A stretch of DNA of 64,000 nt, from contig JAWKIR010000002.1 of NCBI GenBank assembly GCA_041394245.1, positions 1 through 64,000 on the forward strand, in the 5' to 3' direction. The position numbers and the translations under genes were made by a program. The notes below the pieces were generated by a model, which was not told where the DNA came from, did not search any database, and saw only the letters and a program-made list of their open reading frames with translations. The DNA is from Acidimicrobiales bacterium. Lineage in GTDB: Bacteria; Actinomycetota; Acidimicrobiia; Acidimicrobiales; Aldehydirespiratoraceae. Positions 16,738 through 24,919 of the stretch are shown one piece after another. Each line of letters starts with the position of its first letter. The first letter of the stretch is position 1.

Positions 16738-17298
16738 ATGGTGCTGCTCGTGTTGCTGAATGGCCCGCCTGCGAGCGGGAAGTCAACAATCGCTGGCCGG
16801 TTCACCGATTCTCGACCTCTCGCCCTCAATCTCGACGTCGATGTCGTCCGAGGCATGCTCGGTGCCTGGCTCGATGACCCATCCACAGCAGGGTTGGCTG
16901 CTCGTTCGCTCGCATTGGCGATGGCCGAGACGCATCTCACGGCGGGGCGCGATGTGATCGTGCCCCAATTCCTCGGGCGTCGTGACTTCCTCGATCAGCT
17001 CGCCGAAGTAGCCGAGCGCACGCAGGCGACGTTCATCGAAACGGCATTGTGGCTCGATCGCGAGACGGCGCTTGCGGCGTTTGCACAACGTGGAGCAATG
17101 CCGAGCGATCAGACCCACCACGACGCCGTTTCGCTGGTCGATCGCGCGGAACACGCGGACCCCGTCGGTCGGATGTACGACGCCTTCGTCGAACTCGTCG
17201 AGACCCGGCCTGCCACCCGACGCGTCGACGTGATCCGGGGCGAAATCGATCTCACGTTCGCGCGCTTCGTCGAAGCACTCGACATCCGGGCCTGCTAG
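16738..17298 (+). CDS. P-loop AAA/zeta-toxin-like kinase
   Basis: The 186-residue protein starts MVLLVLLNGPPASGKSTIAGRF: the Walker A (GPPASGKST) sits at residues 8-16, typical of small kinases of the gluconate-kinase/zeta/chloramphenicol phosphotransferase type. A LNLDVDVVRG segment is the usual substrate-Asp region and RDVIVPQFLGRRDFLDQL follows. It likely phosphorylates a small molecule or nucleotide; the substrate is unknown. ATG at 16738 lies 7 bases after a GGGGCG run. Its end is inside a perfect palindrome (17290-17303) next to the tRNA. Confidence 0.75.
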   Translation: MVLLVLLNGPPASGKSTIAGRFTDSRPLALNLDVDVVRGMLGAWLDDPSTAGLAARSLALAMAETHLTAGRDVIVPQFLGRRDFLDQLAEVAERTQATFIETALWLDRETALAAFAQRGAMPSDQTHHDAVSLVDRAEHADPVGRMYDAFVELVETRPATRRVDVIRGEIDLTFARFVEALDIRAC

Positions 17299-17303
17299 CA
17301 GGC
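17290..17303. terminator. 14-base perfect palindrome at gene end, possible weak two-way terminator
   Basis: GCCTGCTAGCAGGC is self-complementary and contains the TAG stop of the kinase gene. It lies between the kinase and the 3' end of the oppositely oriented tRNA-Pro. The T-run after it is poor (CATATTTGTT), so termination is only a suggestion. Confidence 0.3.
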
Positions 17304-17321
17304 TGACCTGCATATTTGTTG

Positions 17322-17395
17322 TCGGGACGGGGAGATTTGAACTCCCGACCCCCTGCTCCCAAAGCAGGTGCGCTACCGAGCTGCGCCACGTCCCG
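17322..17395 (-). tRNA. tRNA-Pro (anticodon TGG)
   Basis: On the reverse strand the sequence folds as a full cloverleaf: 7-bp acceptor stem CGGGACG/CGTCCCG, D arm GCGCAGC..GCGC, anticodon stem CCTGC/GCAGG with loop TTTGGGA (anticodon TGG, Pro), and T arm with GTTCAAATC. The discriminator is A. CCA is not encoded. It reads CCA and, by wobble, other proline codons. Confidence 0.93.
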
Positions 17396-17472
17396 TTGTG
17401 GGAGTGAGGGTACCCGGTGACCGGGTGGTGCCGGTTTTCGTTCTCGAACGCGCACAGTGGCAAGCTTCCGGG

Positions 17473-18888
17473 ATGGTCCGTCGTTGGAAACTGCTCGCTC
17501 TCGTCACGGTCGCGGCCGTTCTCGCTTCGGCCTGCAACTACGTCTATGCGCCGTTCCTGGCCCGCGTCGATGGGCCCGTCGTGCTCACCGGGGCCGACCT
17601 GGGCGTTGTGGGTCTCGGGCTCGTTCCCGACCGGGCGCTCGCGTTCCGCTGGGATGGCACCACCGGCGACTGGGTGCAGATACCCGTGCAGGTCGACGAG
17701 CGGGTCGTTGCCGACTTCGGCACCGTCCCGGCCAACAACACCGTGGCGGGGGTGCCGGGCACGATCTACGGCAGCGGCACCAACAGCGGCGTCACCGCCC
17801 TTGTCTACGCCGATGCCGACACCTGGGTCGGCGCCGACCCCGACGCGACGATCGATGCCGACGACGAGATCGTGGTGCTCGCTCGCGACGCCGGACCGGA
17901 GGCGCCCAGCGGTGCGCCCGATCCCGCCGGTACCGCGTTCGGCCTCGGCAAGGAGTTGGCTCTGGTCGATCCCGACGGCGGCCCCGCCGGCTACATCTAC
18001 TTCTTCTACGGCCAGGCCGGCGCCGATTCGAGCGCCGGTGAGGACCACGTGACCTACACGTTCTCGCTCGACGCCGGAACCTACAAGGCCGACTACAAAC
18101 GGGCCGACGGACCGAACCCCGAGTCGTCGACCGTTGTCACCGACAACTATTCGATGGGGTTCGGCGACCGCTGGATCACCGACGAGATGCGCAGTAACTG
18201 GGGCACCGGCGTCGACATCCTCGACGGCCACAAGTCGCGCTTCAACTTTGCGACGTGCGGACGCAGCAATGTGACGTTCGCCGATGCCGAGGGTGCGTTC
18301 ATCGCCAACATCGACGGCCCCATCCGGGCGATCCGTTCCTACGTCGGGGCCAACAGCGGTCCGCTCACGCAACGCACGGAGTACTTCTACGAGGACCGCT
18401 ACGAGACGGTCACCGACCTCCGGGTCCACGCGATCCCCGGGGTCATGTCGTTCTGGGACTGGAGTGCCGACGCGATCGGAATGACCTATGGCAACAGTGA
18501 GCTGACCGGTTCGGTCACGATCGACGGCACTCCCGACGCCGTGCCCACGCCGCCGGCGAGCTGGGAGTTCATCGAAGGCACACAGGCCGATCTCACGATG
18601 ACCTCGGAGTTCTCGGGCACCTACGCGCCCACGCTCGAGCAGGTGTATGTCGACGACTCGACGCCGCCGGCTGCGGAATGCTGGGGCGACGGCGACTACA
18701 TCGGCGCGGCGGGTCAGGCCATCGTCTCGGCCATCCCCAACACCGACCCACGCGCCACACCCTTCGCCACCTTCCAGGCCCGCCAGATCGCGGCCTTCTG
18801 GCCGACCAACCTCGACATGAGCGTGTGGGCCCCGGCGTGGGCCGAACAGGCGCTTCAGCCACTCGACACCACGATCACCGACTTCTGA
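17473..18888 (+). CDS. putative lipoprotein, unknown function
   Basis: The 471-residue protein begins MVRRWKLLALVTVAAVLASAC, a lipoprotein signal with lipobox ASAC at residues 18-21, so it should be tethered outside the membrane. The mature part is rich in Asp, Gly and aromatic residues and looks like an all-beta exported protein; IRAIRSYVGANSG and TEYFYEDRYETVTDLRVHAI are the most patterned parts. I do not recognise a family. ATG at 17473 is selected because it begins the signal peptide; the longer open frame runs back into the tRNA. Confidence 0.7.
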   Translation: MVRRWKLLALVTVAAVLASACNYVYAPFLARVDGPVVLTGADLGVVGLGLVPDRALAFRWDGTTGDWVQIPVQVDERVVADFGTVPANNTVAGVPGTIYGSGTNSGVTALVYADADTWVGADPDATIDADDEIVVLARDAGPEAPSGAPDPAGTAFGLGKELALVDPDGGPAGYIYFFYGQAGADSSAGEDHVTYTFSLDAGTYKADYKRADGPNPESSTVVTDNYSMGFGDRWITDEMRSNWGTGVDILDGHKSRFNFATCGRSNVTFADAEGAFIANIDGPIRAIRSYVGANSGPLTQRTEYFYEDRYETVTDLRVHAIPGVMSFWDWSADAIGMTYGNSELTGSVTIDGTPDAVPTPPASWEFIEGTQADLTMTSEFSGTYAPTLEQVYVDDSTPPAAECWGDGDYIGAAGQAIVSAIPNTDPRATPFATFQARQIAAFWPTNLDMSVWAPAWAEQALQPLDTTITDF

Positions 18889-18920
18889 TCGTCGCGGTCG
18901 CCCCGCCATGATGGGCGGCG

Positions 18921-19724
18921 ATGCCCGAAGGACACACCATTCACCGCGCCGCGCGGCTCCAGCGGCGCCGCTTCGCCGGTGCCCGACTGCGGGTCGACTC
19001 GCCCCAGGGCCGGTTCGGTTCCGGGGCCGAGGTGCTCGACGGGCGTGTGCTCGAGGACGTCGACGCGCTGGGCAAGCACCTCTTCTACCGATGGGAGGAC
19101 GAGGTCACGCTCCACGTCCATCTCGGGTTGTTCGGCAAGTTCGGCATCTGGCCGAACGGCGCGCCGCAGCCCTCCGAGGGCACCCGGATGCGGTGGATCG
19201 GGGAGCCCGGTGTCCTGCATCTCGCCGGGCCCACCGCGTGCGAGCTGATCGAGCCCCACGAGGAGGACGCCGTGCGGGCTCGCCTCGGCCCCGACCCGCT
19301 GGCCATCCGTCCGGGTGACCCGGAGCGCTTCGGTGCTGCCCTGCGACGGCGGAAGATCCCGGTCGCCCAGGCCCTGCTCGACCAGAAGGTGATCGCCGGC
19401 ATCGGCAACGTCTATCGGGCCGAGTTCTGCTTCCTCGCCGGCATCGACCCTCGACGACCTGCCGACGAGATCGCGGCCGACGAAGCCGACGCGCTGTGGC
19501 AGCTTGCGGTGGACCATCTGACGGTGGGGGAGCGGCTCGGACGAATCGTCACCGTCGACCCGGCCGAGGTCGGCGTCGACCGGTGGCGTGACGTCCCCCG
19601 CAGCGACCGGCTCTACGCCTACAAGCGCGACGACCGGCCCTGTCGTCGGTGCGGCGACGAGATCCGCCGCACCGAGCTGGCCAACCGGCGTGTGTGGTGG
19701 TGCCCGACCTGTCAGCCCGGCTGA
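18921..19724 (+). CDS. Fpg/Nei-type DNA glycosylase (endonuclease VIII-like)
   Basis: The 267-residue protein starts MPEGHTIHR; Pro2 and Glu3 are the catalytic N-terminus of this family, which excises oxidised bases and cuts the abasic site. The helix-two-turn-helix has KVIAGIGNVYRAE, and the C-terminal zinc finger is CRRCGDEI...RRVWWCPTCQ. The HTIHR start is typical of the actinobacterial Nei branch rather than Fpg (PELPEV). It acts in base-excision repair of cytosolic DNA. It is followed seven bases later by the convergent epimerase gene. Confidence 0.92.
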   Translation: MPEGHTIHRAARLQRRRFAGARLRVDSPQGRFGSGAEVLDGRVLEDVDALGKHLFYRWEDEVTLHVHLGLFGKFGIWPNGAPQPSEGTRMRWIGEPGVLHLAGPTACELIEPHEEDAVRARLGPDPLAIRPGDPERFGAALRRRKIPVAQALLDQKVIAGIGNVYRAEFCFLAGIDPRRPADEIAADEADALWQLAVDHLTVGERLGRIVTVDPAEVGVDRWRDVPRSDRLYAYKRDDRPCRRCGDEIRRTELANRRVWWCPTCQPG

Positions 19725-19730
19725 GCCCGC

Positions 19731-20633
19731 CTACGACCCCGCGAAGATCTCGGTCAGGCGACGGAATCCGTCGTGCCAGCCGACGTTGCACGGCCCGAGG
19801 ATCGGGCGGGCCCTCGACGTGTCGACGACTGCGCTCGGGATGGTGAAGTCGGTCGGCTCGAACGTCGGCTCCGGTGCGCCGGCGATGTCGGCCATGTAGC
19901 GGGTCCATTCCTCGACCGAGACGACCTCGTCGCTGCCCCAGTTCAGGATCGTCGCCGGCGTGGTCGCCGCGTCGAGCAAGGCGGGGATCTGGTCGATGAT
20001 GTCCTCGTGGTGGATCACGTTGTAACGGGATCCGTCGGTGTGGACCGGGATCGGCTGCCCGCCCTGCGCCATGAGCAGATGGAACATCGGCCAGCCGCCC
20101 TCGTCGCCGTAGGGGACGCAGAGGCGGGCGATCGTGGTCGGAAGGCCGAACGCCTTGGCGGCGAAGCTCACGACCGACTCCGCGGCCGTCTTCGCCGTCG
20201 AGTACGTCGGCATCATGTACTGGTGGTGGTCTTGGCCGAGCGGTGAGTCCTCCCGCATCGGCTCGCCGCCGGTGGGGGCGTAGACCGCGGTCGACGAGCA
20301 GTGCAGCACGCTCTTCGCGGCGCGGCAGTGGGCCATGAGGAGCCCGGCGGCGTCGGCGTTGGCGGAGAGGTCCTTGTCCCACTTGCCCGTCTTGGTGACG
20401 GCGAAGTTGAGGACGTGTTCGGGGTCGGTGGGGACGGTCGAGAAGTCGGGGTCGATCAGGTCGACGGCATGGCAGATCACGCCGGCCGACTCCATCTCCT
20501 CGCGCTGGGCCGGGTCCTTGAACCGGGCCAGCCCGTGCACCTCGTTGCCCTGGGCCGCGAGGGCCTTGGCGACCGGTGTGCCGACCTGGCCGGTCGCGCC
20601 GGCGATGACGATGGTGGCGTTGGCGAGAGTCAT
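19731..20633 (-). CDS. NAD(P)-dependent epimerase/dehydratase
   Basis: A 300-residue extended SDR: Rossmann motif GATGQVG at residues 13-19, the Ser of LHCSSTAVYAP, and the catalytic YSTAK. Members interconvert nucleotide-sugar or other hydroxy substrates; the actual one is unknown. It is divergent from the ArsR gene at 20706. Confidence 0.8.
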   Translation of the reverse strand: MTLANATIVIAGATGQVGTPVAKALAAQGNEVHGLARFKDPAQREEMESAGVICHAVDLIDPDFSTVPTDPEHVLNFAVTKTGKWDKDLSANADAAGLLMAHCRAAKSVLHCSSTAVYAPTGGEPMREDSPLGQDHHQYMMPTYSTAKTAAESVVSFAAKAFGLPTTIARLCVPYGDEGGWPMFHLLMAQGGQPIPVHTDGSRYNVIHHEDIIDQIPALLDAATTPATILNWGSDEVVSVEEWTRYMADIAGAPEPTFEPTDFTIPSAVVDTSRARPILGPCNVGWHDGFRRLTEIFAGS

Positions 20634-20681
20634 GGGTGGAGAGTAGGCGCTCGACTCGGTCGCGGTCGGGTTGACGTATCC

Positions 20682-20703
20682 ATTAGTAGCAGCTAATCAT
20701 TAG
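20682..20703. promoter_or_regulatory. overlapping inverted repeats upstream of arsR-like gene, candidate operator
   Basis: Three half sites ATTAG/CTAAT/ATTAG at 20682, 20693 and 20699 form ATTAG-N6-CTAAT and CTAAT-C-ATTAG. They end two bases before the ATG at 20706 and follow TTGACG at 20671, a fair -35. The arrangement fits autorepression by the ArsR-type regulator. Confidence 0.55.
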
Positions 20704-20705
20704 TC

Positions 20706-21026
20706 ATGGCTGATGCTGCGCACCCCCTCGACGTGCTGCACGACCCCACCCGCCGTCGAGTGCTCGAGTTGCTGCGGGGCGGGGAGCAGTCGGTGCGGGA
20801 ACTCACAGACGCCACCACAGTGACGCAATCGGCCGTCTCCCAGCACCTCAGGGTGTTGCGCGAGGTCGGCCTCGTCTCGGTGCGGCCCGACGGCACGCGG
20901 CGGCTGTATCGCATCGACCCCGACGGGCTCTCCTCGGTGCGGGCGTGGGTCGACTCGTTCTGGGACGACGCCCTGACGGCATTCGCCCGCCACGTCGACA
21001 CCACCAAGGAGACCCGACCGACATGA
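20706..21026 (+). CDS. ArsR-family winged-helix regulator
   Basis: The 106-residue protein is a compact ArsR-type winged helix: LDVLHDPTRRRVLELLRGGEQSVREL, then TQSAVSQHLRVLREVGLVSVRPDGTRRLYRID. It lacks the Cys metal sites of metal sensors, as is usual for the SdpR-like members found with AHSA1/SRPBCC genes. Its stop overlaps the ATG of the next gene (ATGA at 21023-21026), and three ATTAG half sites lie directly upstream. Confidence 0.87.
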   Translation: MADAAHPLDVLHDPTRRRVLELLRGGEQSVRELTDATTVTQSAVSQHLRVLREVGLVSVRPDGTRRLYRIDPDGLSSVRAWVDSFWDDALTAFARHVDTTKETRPT

Positions 21027-21958
21027 GTACCCACAACCCGCCTTCTCCGCCGCCCGTCGTGCGGTCCGCCACCGTGTCGGTTGCGCCCGCCGATGCGTTC
21101 CGGATCTTCACCGACGAGATCGGCGCGTGGTGGCCGAGCCCCACCCACGGAATCTTCGGCGCCAAGTCGGGAGGGGTGGTGTTCAGGGACGGTCGCCTCA
21201 TCGAGATCTCCCAGGACGGATCCGAGGTCGTCTGGGGTGAGGTGGCTCGATGGGATCCGCCCCACCTGTTGACGATCGCCTGGCACCCGGGCCGTGGAGC
21301 CGACGAGGCCTCGACGGTCGAGGTCTCTTTCGTCGCCGACGGCGATGCCACCCGGGTGATCATCGAGCACAGCGGCTGGGACTCGTTCGGAGTCGACGCC
21401 GCCCACCTCCGCCGCGGCTACGTCGGTCCCAACGCATGGGGCTACGTGCTCGACCACTTCGCCGACGGGGCAACCGCTCATGTCGAAGCCGCCGACCTGG
21501 CGGGACTCGCGGCGGCGTACGAGGCGTTCTTCACCGAGTTCCTGGCCGGCGGCTTCGGCCCACCACCAGAGGGGGAGTGGAACGCCGAGCAGGTCGTCGC
21601 CCATGTGGCGCTCAACGATGGCGCCATGCTCGGCGTCTGCCAGGCGCTCGTGCACGGTGGTGAGCTCCGGTTCGACAACCTTGCGTGTCACGAGCCGGCC
21701 GCGCTCGGTCGGTGGATCGAATCCTGCGGCACGCCCGACGTGATGCTCGGCCGGGTCCGCCAATCCTCCCGCCAGCTTCTGGCGGCGATCGCCCGGTTGT
21801 CGGCCGACCAGCGGGCCACGTCGGTTCACTGTCATCTGGTGCACGCCGGTTCGGTCGTCCTCGACGAGCCTCGGCCATGGGGTGTCGTCGCGGTTGATGT
21901 GCAAGCGGGTCACCACCTTCCCGCCCACGTGGAGCAACTGCGGAACCTGCGCACCTGA
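21023..21958 (+). CDS. AHSA1/SRPBCC domain fused to DinB-like domain
   Basis: The 311-residue protein joins two folds. Residues 1 to about 150 are an SRPBCC (AHSA1) ligand-binding domain (TVSVAPADAFRIFTDEIGAWWPSP, HSGWDSFGVDAAHLRRGY). From about 175 a four-helix DinB/maleylpyruvate-isomerase-like domain follows (GEWNAEQVVAHVALNDGAML, HVEQLRNLRT), with His residues that may bind metal. It is cytoplasmic and coupled to the ArsR gene by ATGA. The fusion suggests one ligand is bound by the SRPBCC part and processed by the second domain; this is inference. Confidence 0.75.
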   Translation: MSTHNPPSPPPVVRSATVSVAPADAFRIFTDEIGAWWPSPTHGIFGAKSGGVVFRDGRLIEISQDGSEVVWGEVARWDPPHLLTIAWHPGRGADEASTVEVSFVADGDATRVIIEHSGWDSFGVDAAHLRRGYVGPNAWGYVLDHFADGATAHVEAADLAGLAAAYEAFFTEFLAGGFGPPPEGEWNAEQVVAHVALNDGAMLGVCQALVHGGELRFDNLACHEPAALGRWIESCGTPDVMLGRVRQSSRQLLAAIARLSADQRATSVHCHLVHAGSVVLDEPRPWGVVAVDVQAGHHLPAHVEQLRNLRT

Positions 21959-22011
21959 GCCGGCGACCCGGCCCGACCTGCGTGTCACACCCCTTCGCGA
22001 GAGTCGAACGC

Positions 22012-22656
22012 ATGTTCGATAGCGACGACCTGGGCCAGCTGGAGGAAGCACTCGATGCGCTGCTTGCCGCGCCGGTGTCGGTGGGTTCGGCCCGTGAGGC
22101 GTCGGCGTGCACACGGCCGACAGCTTTGCGTCGGCCAAGGCGAAGACCCGCCATGTCGCGCGGCTGTCGCCCGCAGGTGCCGCGAGCCGCGAGCGCGGTT
22201 CCCGGATGAGCGTCGCGTTGCCCGAGGTGTGGGACGCGCTGGAGGCCGGTGAGTTGGGAATCGATTCAGTTCGACCTGCTCGACCTGGGTTGGCAACTGG
22301 CCGGCTCGTTCGCGGCGATGCAGGGAGCATCGATCGACGAGATCTACACGCGCTACATCGCAGATGCCGGCGGCGTGGTGATCGACCTCGGCCGGGCCCG
22401 CTGCTTCACCGGCGGCGCCCGCCTGGCGGTGAAGCTGAGCGAGCGCCACTGCCCATGGCCCGGATGCTCCGTGCCGACGAGCCAGTGCGAGATCGACCAC
22501 ACCACCGACCACGCCCAGGGCGGAAGAACCGACCCCGGCAACGGGGGACCCTTCTGCGGACGGCACAATCGGCACAAACAGAAGGGGTTCGCCTTCTGGC
22601 GAGACCCGACCGGCGAGTGGCACGTGTACTGGCCCGACGGCACCGAGATCGAATGA
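22012..22656 (+). pseudogene. decayed DUF222-HNH endonuclease-like gene
   Basis: Three pieces in different frames reproduce the order of an actinobacterial DUF222-HNH protein. Frame one holds the N-terminus MFDSDDLGQLEEALDALLAA (from 22012). Frame two, from about 22107, holds HTADSFASAKAKTRHVARLS and ALPEVWDALEAGELGID. A third frame, from 22249, holds FAAMQGASIDEIYTRYIADAGG and the HNH zinc/nuclease part CPWPGCSVPTSQCEIDHT..HAQGGRTDPGN..FCGRHNRHK. The intact proteins are about twice as long, so at least two frameshifts and a large internal deletion have occurred. The HNH part looks intact and could have been lost last. Confidence 0.75.
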
Positions 22657-22664
22657 TCGCCGGA

Positions 22665-23006
22665 TCAGTCGATCGACGTCGCGCAGACGGCCGCGCAGAT
22701 ACCGTTGAGCCGATCACGGTCGAGCGTGAACCAGGCCCACTTGCCGCGCTGCTCACGCTCGAGAATGCCGGCCTGTGTCAGCTGCGAGAGATGATGGCTC
22801 ACCGTGGCCTGTGAGCGCCCGGTGGGCTCGGTGAGGTCGCAGGCGCAGGCCTCGCCGTTCTCGGTGGCGGCGATGAAGCTGAGCAGGCGCAGACGCACCG
22901 GATCGGCGAGCGCCTTGAGCATCCCGGCGAGCTCCTCGGCATCGGCCTCGGTGAGCGGCGAGGTCTGGAGGGGAGTGCAGCAGGGAGCGGAAAGCGAGAT
23001 GCGCAT
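22665..23006 (-). CDS. arsR: ArsR-type arsenic/metal-responsive repressor
   Basis: The 113-residue product has an N-terminal CCTPLQ (Cys pair, residues 8-9), a winged helix LKALADPVRLRLLSFIAATENGEACACDLTEPTG and SQATVSHHLSQLTQAGILEREQ. The CxC (ACACDL) and the N-terminal Cys pair are the sites used by actinobacterial ArsR proteins to sense arsenite or related metalloids. It is divergent from the CadI/ArsI gene, and both share the intergenic operators at 23025-23067. ATG at 23006 is preferred because upstream codons lie inside that region. Confidence 0.85.
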   Translation of the reverse strand: MRISLSAPCCTPLQTSPLTEADAEELAGMLKALADPVRLRLLSFIAATENGEACACDLTEPTGRSQATVSHHLSQLTQAGILEREQRGKWAWFTLDRDRLNGICAAVCATSID

Positions 23007-23024
23007 GAAAAACACATTGACAGA

Positions 23025-23067
23025 TATCGATACGTTCGGCAAGGTTGCGACAGGTCGACATATCGAC
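23025..23067. promoter_or_regulatory. candidate ArsR operators between arsR and cadI
   Basis: The 90-base divergent gap contains TATCGATA (23025-23032, just after TTGACA at 23017) and GTCGA-CATA-TCGAC (23054-23067). Both are symmetric and AT-rich at the centre, as expected for metal-responsive ArsR/SmtB sites. Which one is bound cannot be told from sequence. Confidence 0.45.
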
Positions 23068-23096
23068 CATCATCGAAATGAACTCAGGAGACACCA

Positions 23097-23510
23097 ATGC
23101 GCCTGCAACTCGCCATCGACGTCAGCAACCTCGACGAAGCGATCGACTTCTACTCGAAGATGTTCGCGACCGAGCCCGCCAAGGTGAAGCCCGGCTACGC
23201 CAACTTCGCCATCGAGCAGCCGCCGCTCAAGCTCGTGCTGTTCGAGAACGCCGCCGGCGGCGGCACCATCAACCATCTCGGTGTCGAGGTGGAGACGGCC
23301 GCCGAGGTCAGCGCGGCCGAAGCCCGTCTGTCGGGCGATGGCCTCGAGACCACCGGTGTGGACGACACCGTCTGCTGCTTCGCCGAGAAGACCGAGACCT
23401 GGGTCACCGGCCCCGACGACACCCGTTGGGAGTGGTACGTGAAGACCGGCGAAGCCGATCAGCTGGAGAACACGGTCGTGACCGCCGGCGGCCGTCCCTG
23501 CTGTGGGTGA
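23097..23510 (+). CDS. CadI/ArsI-family vicinal-oxygen-chelate protein
   Basis: The 137-residue VOC-fold protein (MRLQLAIDVSNLDEAIDFYSKMF, then GYANFAIEQPPLKLVLFE, HLGVEVE) matches CadI of mycobacteria and ArsI C-As lyases. It keeps the vicinal Cys pair (VCCFAEKTETWV) that ArsI uses to bind trivalent organoarsenicals, the His of NHLGVEVE and the Glu of WEWYVKTGE as metal ligands. The C-terminal GRPCCG adds a second Cys pair. Together with the divergent ArsR it is a small metalloid-resistance unit. A good AGGAG ribosome site precedes the ATG. Confidence 0.85.
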   Translation: MRLQLAIDVSNLDEAIDFYSKMFATEPAKVKPGYANFAIEQPPLKLVLFENAAGGGTINHLGVEVETAAEVSAAEARLSGDGLETTGVDDTVCCFAEKTETWVTGPDDTRWEWYVKTGEADQLENTVVTAGGRPCCG

Positions 23511-23516
23511 GCAGGG

Positions 23517-24740
23517 CTACTTCGGGATGTCGCGCCAGGCCTGGTTCTTGTCGTAGCCGGGCTCGCGGGGCAACTGGAGTGACCGCTCGCCGATGTTGTT
23601 CTTGAGAACCTGGTCGGTGCCGCCGCCGATGGAGATCCCGTAGCGACCCATCAGTTCCATCTGGGCCCAGTGGATCTCGGGACGATCGTCGGCTTGGCCG
23701 GCGGGGCCGAGGATCTGCATGGCCAGGTCGCCGGCGAGCCGCTTGTTGTCGGAGGCCATGAGCTTGAGCAGGCCTGGATCCATCGGCGGCATCTCCCCAC
23801 GGCGGATCGCACTCTGGACCTGCTCGCCCATCCAGCCGGCGATGCGCTCGCGTGAGATGTAGGTGGTGAGACCCTGGCGGATGACCGGATCGTCGGCGCA
23901 GTCGCACATGCGGGCGAGGTCGAGGAGCTTCGCGCCGGTGGGGATCCGGTTTCCGGCGATGAAGGCCGACTCGTTGGAGAGGACGGTGCGGGCGGGCCCC
24001 CATCCCTCGTTGATCTCGCCGACCACATTGGCGACGGGAATGCGCACGTCCTTGAGGAACACCTCGTTGAAATGGGCCGACCGGTTGATCTGTACGAGGG
24101 GGCGGACCTCGATGCCAGGCGTCGACATGTCGACGAGCAGGAAGGTGATGCCCTTGTGCTTGGGTGCGTCGGGGTCGGTGCGCACGAGCAGGAAACCCCA
24201 GTCGGTGTACTGGGCCGAGCTGTTCCACACCTTCTGGCCGTTGACGACGAACTCGTCGCCGTCGAGCACCGCCTTGGTGCCGAGCGACGCGAGGTCGGAG
24301 CCGGCGCCGGGCTCGCTGAAGAGCTGGCAGAACGTCAGCTCGGCCGAGAGCAGCTTCGGGATGTACTCCTTCTTCTGCTCCTCGGTGCCGTGGCGCAGCA
24401 GCGTCGGGCCGAGCATGGCGATCGTCGCGCCGGGAAAGCCGGTGAACTCCTCGTAGTCGGCCGCGATCTCCCGCTCGATGCGGGTCATCCACGACTCGCC
24501 GCCACCGCCTCCGTATTCGGCCGGCCACGCAATCCCGGAGTAGCCGGCGGCGAACAGCTTGCCCAGCCACGCCCGTGAGCCCTCGAAATGGGCGGCGGCC
24601 TCGGCCGGGTCGGCGTGCACGGTCGTCGCCCAGGGGTCGTCGGGGGACTTCGGCGTCGCATGCTCGTCGTACCAGGCCCTGACCAGGGCCCGGTAGGCGG
24701 CGTGGTCGGCAGGCTCGCTGATCTCGTCGGTGGCGCTCAT
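23517..24740 (-). CDS. acyl-CoA dehydrogenase
   Basis: The 407-residue protein is a full-length acyl-CoA dehydrogenase: GIAWPAEYGGGG, the FAD-binding CQLFSEPGAGSDLASL, NGQKVWNSSAQYTDWGFLLVRT, and the C-terminal SIGGGTDQVLKNNIGERSL. In classical enzymes this last segment contains the catalytic Glu of YEGT; here it is GGGT, as in actinobacterial FadE proteins that act on bulky substrates and may use a base elsewhere or work as a heteromer. It oxidises acyl-CoA at the alpha-beta bond. The gene is alone between cadI and a methyltransferase. Confidence 0.88.
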   Translation of the reverse strand: MSATDEISEPADHAAYRALVRAWYDEHATPKSPDDPWATTVHADPAEAAAHFEGSRAWLGKLFAAGYSGIAWPAEYGGGGGESWMTRIEREIAADYEEFTGFPGATIAMLGPTLLRHGTEEQKKEYIPKLLSAELTFCQLFSEPGAGSDLASLGTKAVLDGDEFVVNGQKVWNSSAQYTDWGFLLVRTDPDAPKHKGITFLLVDMSTPGIEVRPLVQINRSAHFNEVFLKDVRIPVANVVGEINEGWGPARTVLSNESAFIAGNRIPTGAKLLDLARMCDCADDPVIRQGLTTYISRERIAGWMGEQVQSAIRRGEMPPMDPGLLKLMASDNKRLAGDLAMQILGPAGQADDRPEIHWAQMELMGRYGISIGGGTDQVLKNNIGERSLQLPREPGYDKNQAWRDIPK

Positions 24741-24919
24741 CGGGGCGAGTCTCCCGCCCCTGCCCGATCGACGCCAAACGGGCTGACGCCTACTGTCCGG
24801 TGCGTGGAACCCGACGAAGGGACGCAGCGACACCGACGGCTTCAACGAGGCTCTCCCGCGTGCGCGACCTCGACAAGTGGATGGCGGAGGACCACGCCCG
24901 CCGGGGGGAGAGCACCGCG

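Noticed and set aside
17290..17303. attB-like site at the tRNA-Pro gene
   Set aside because: The palindrome near the tRNA 3' end looks like an attachment site at first, but there is no integrase and no second copy of the tRNA end in the window.
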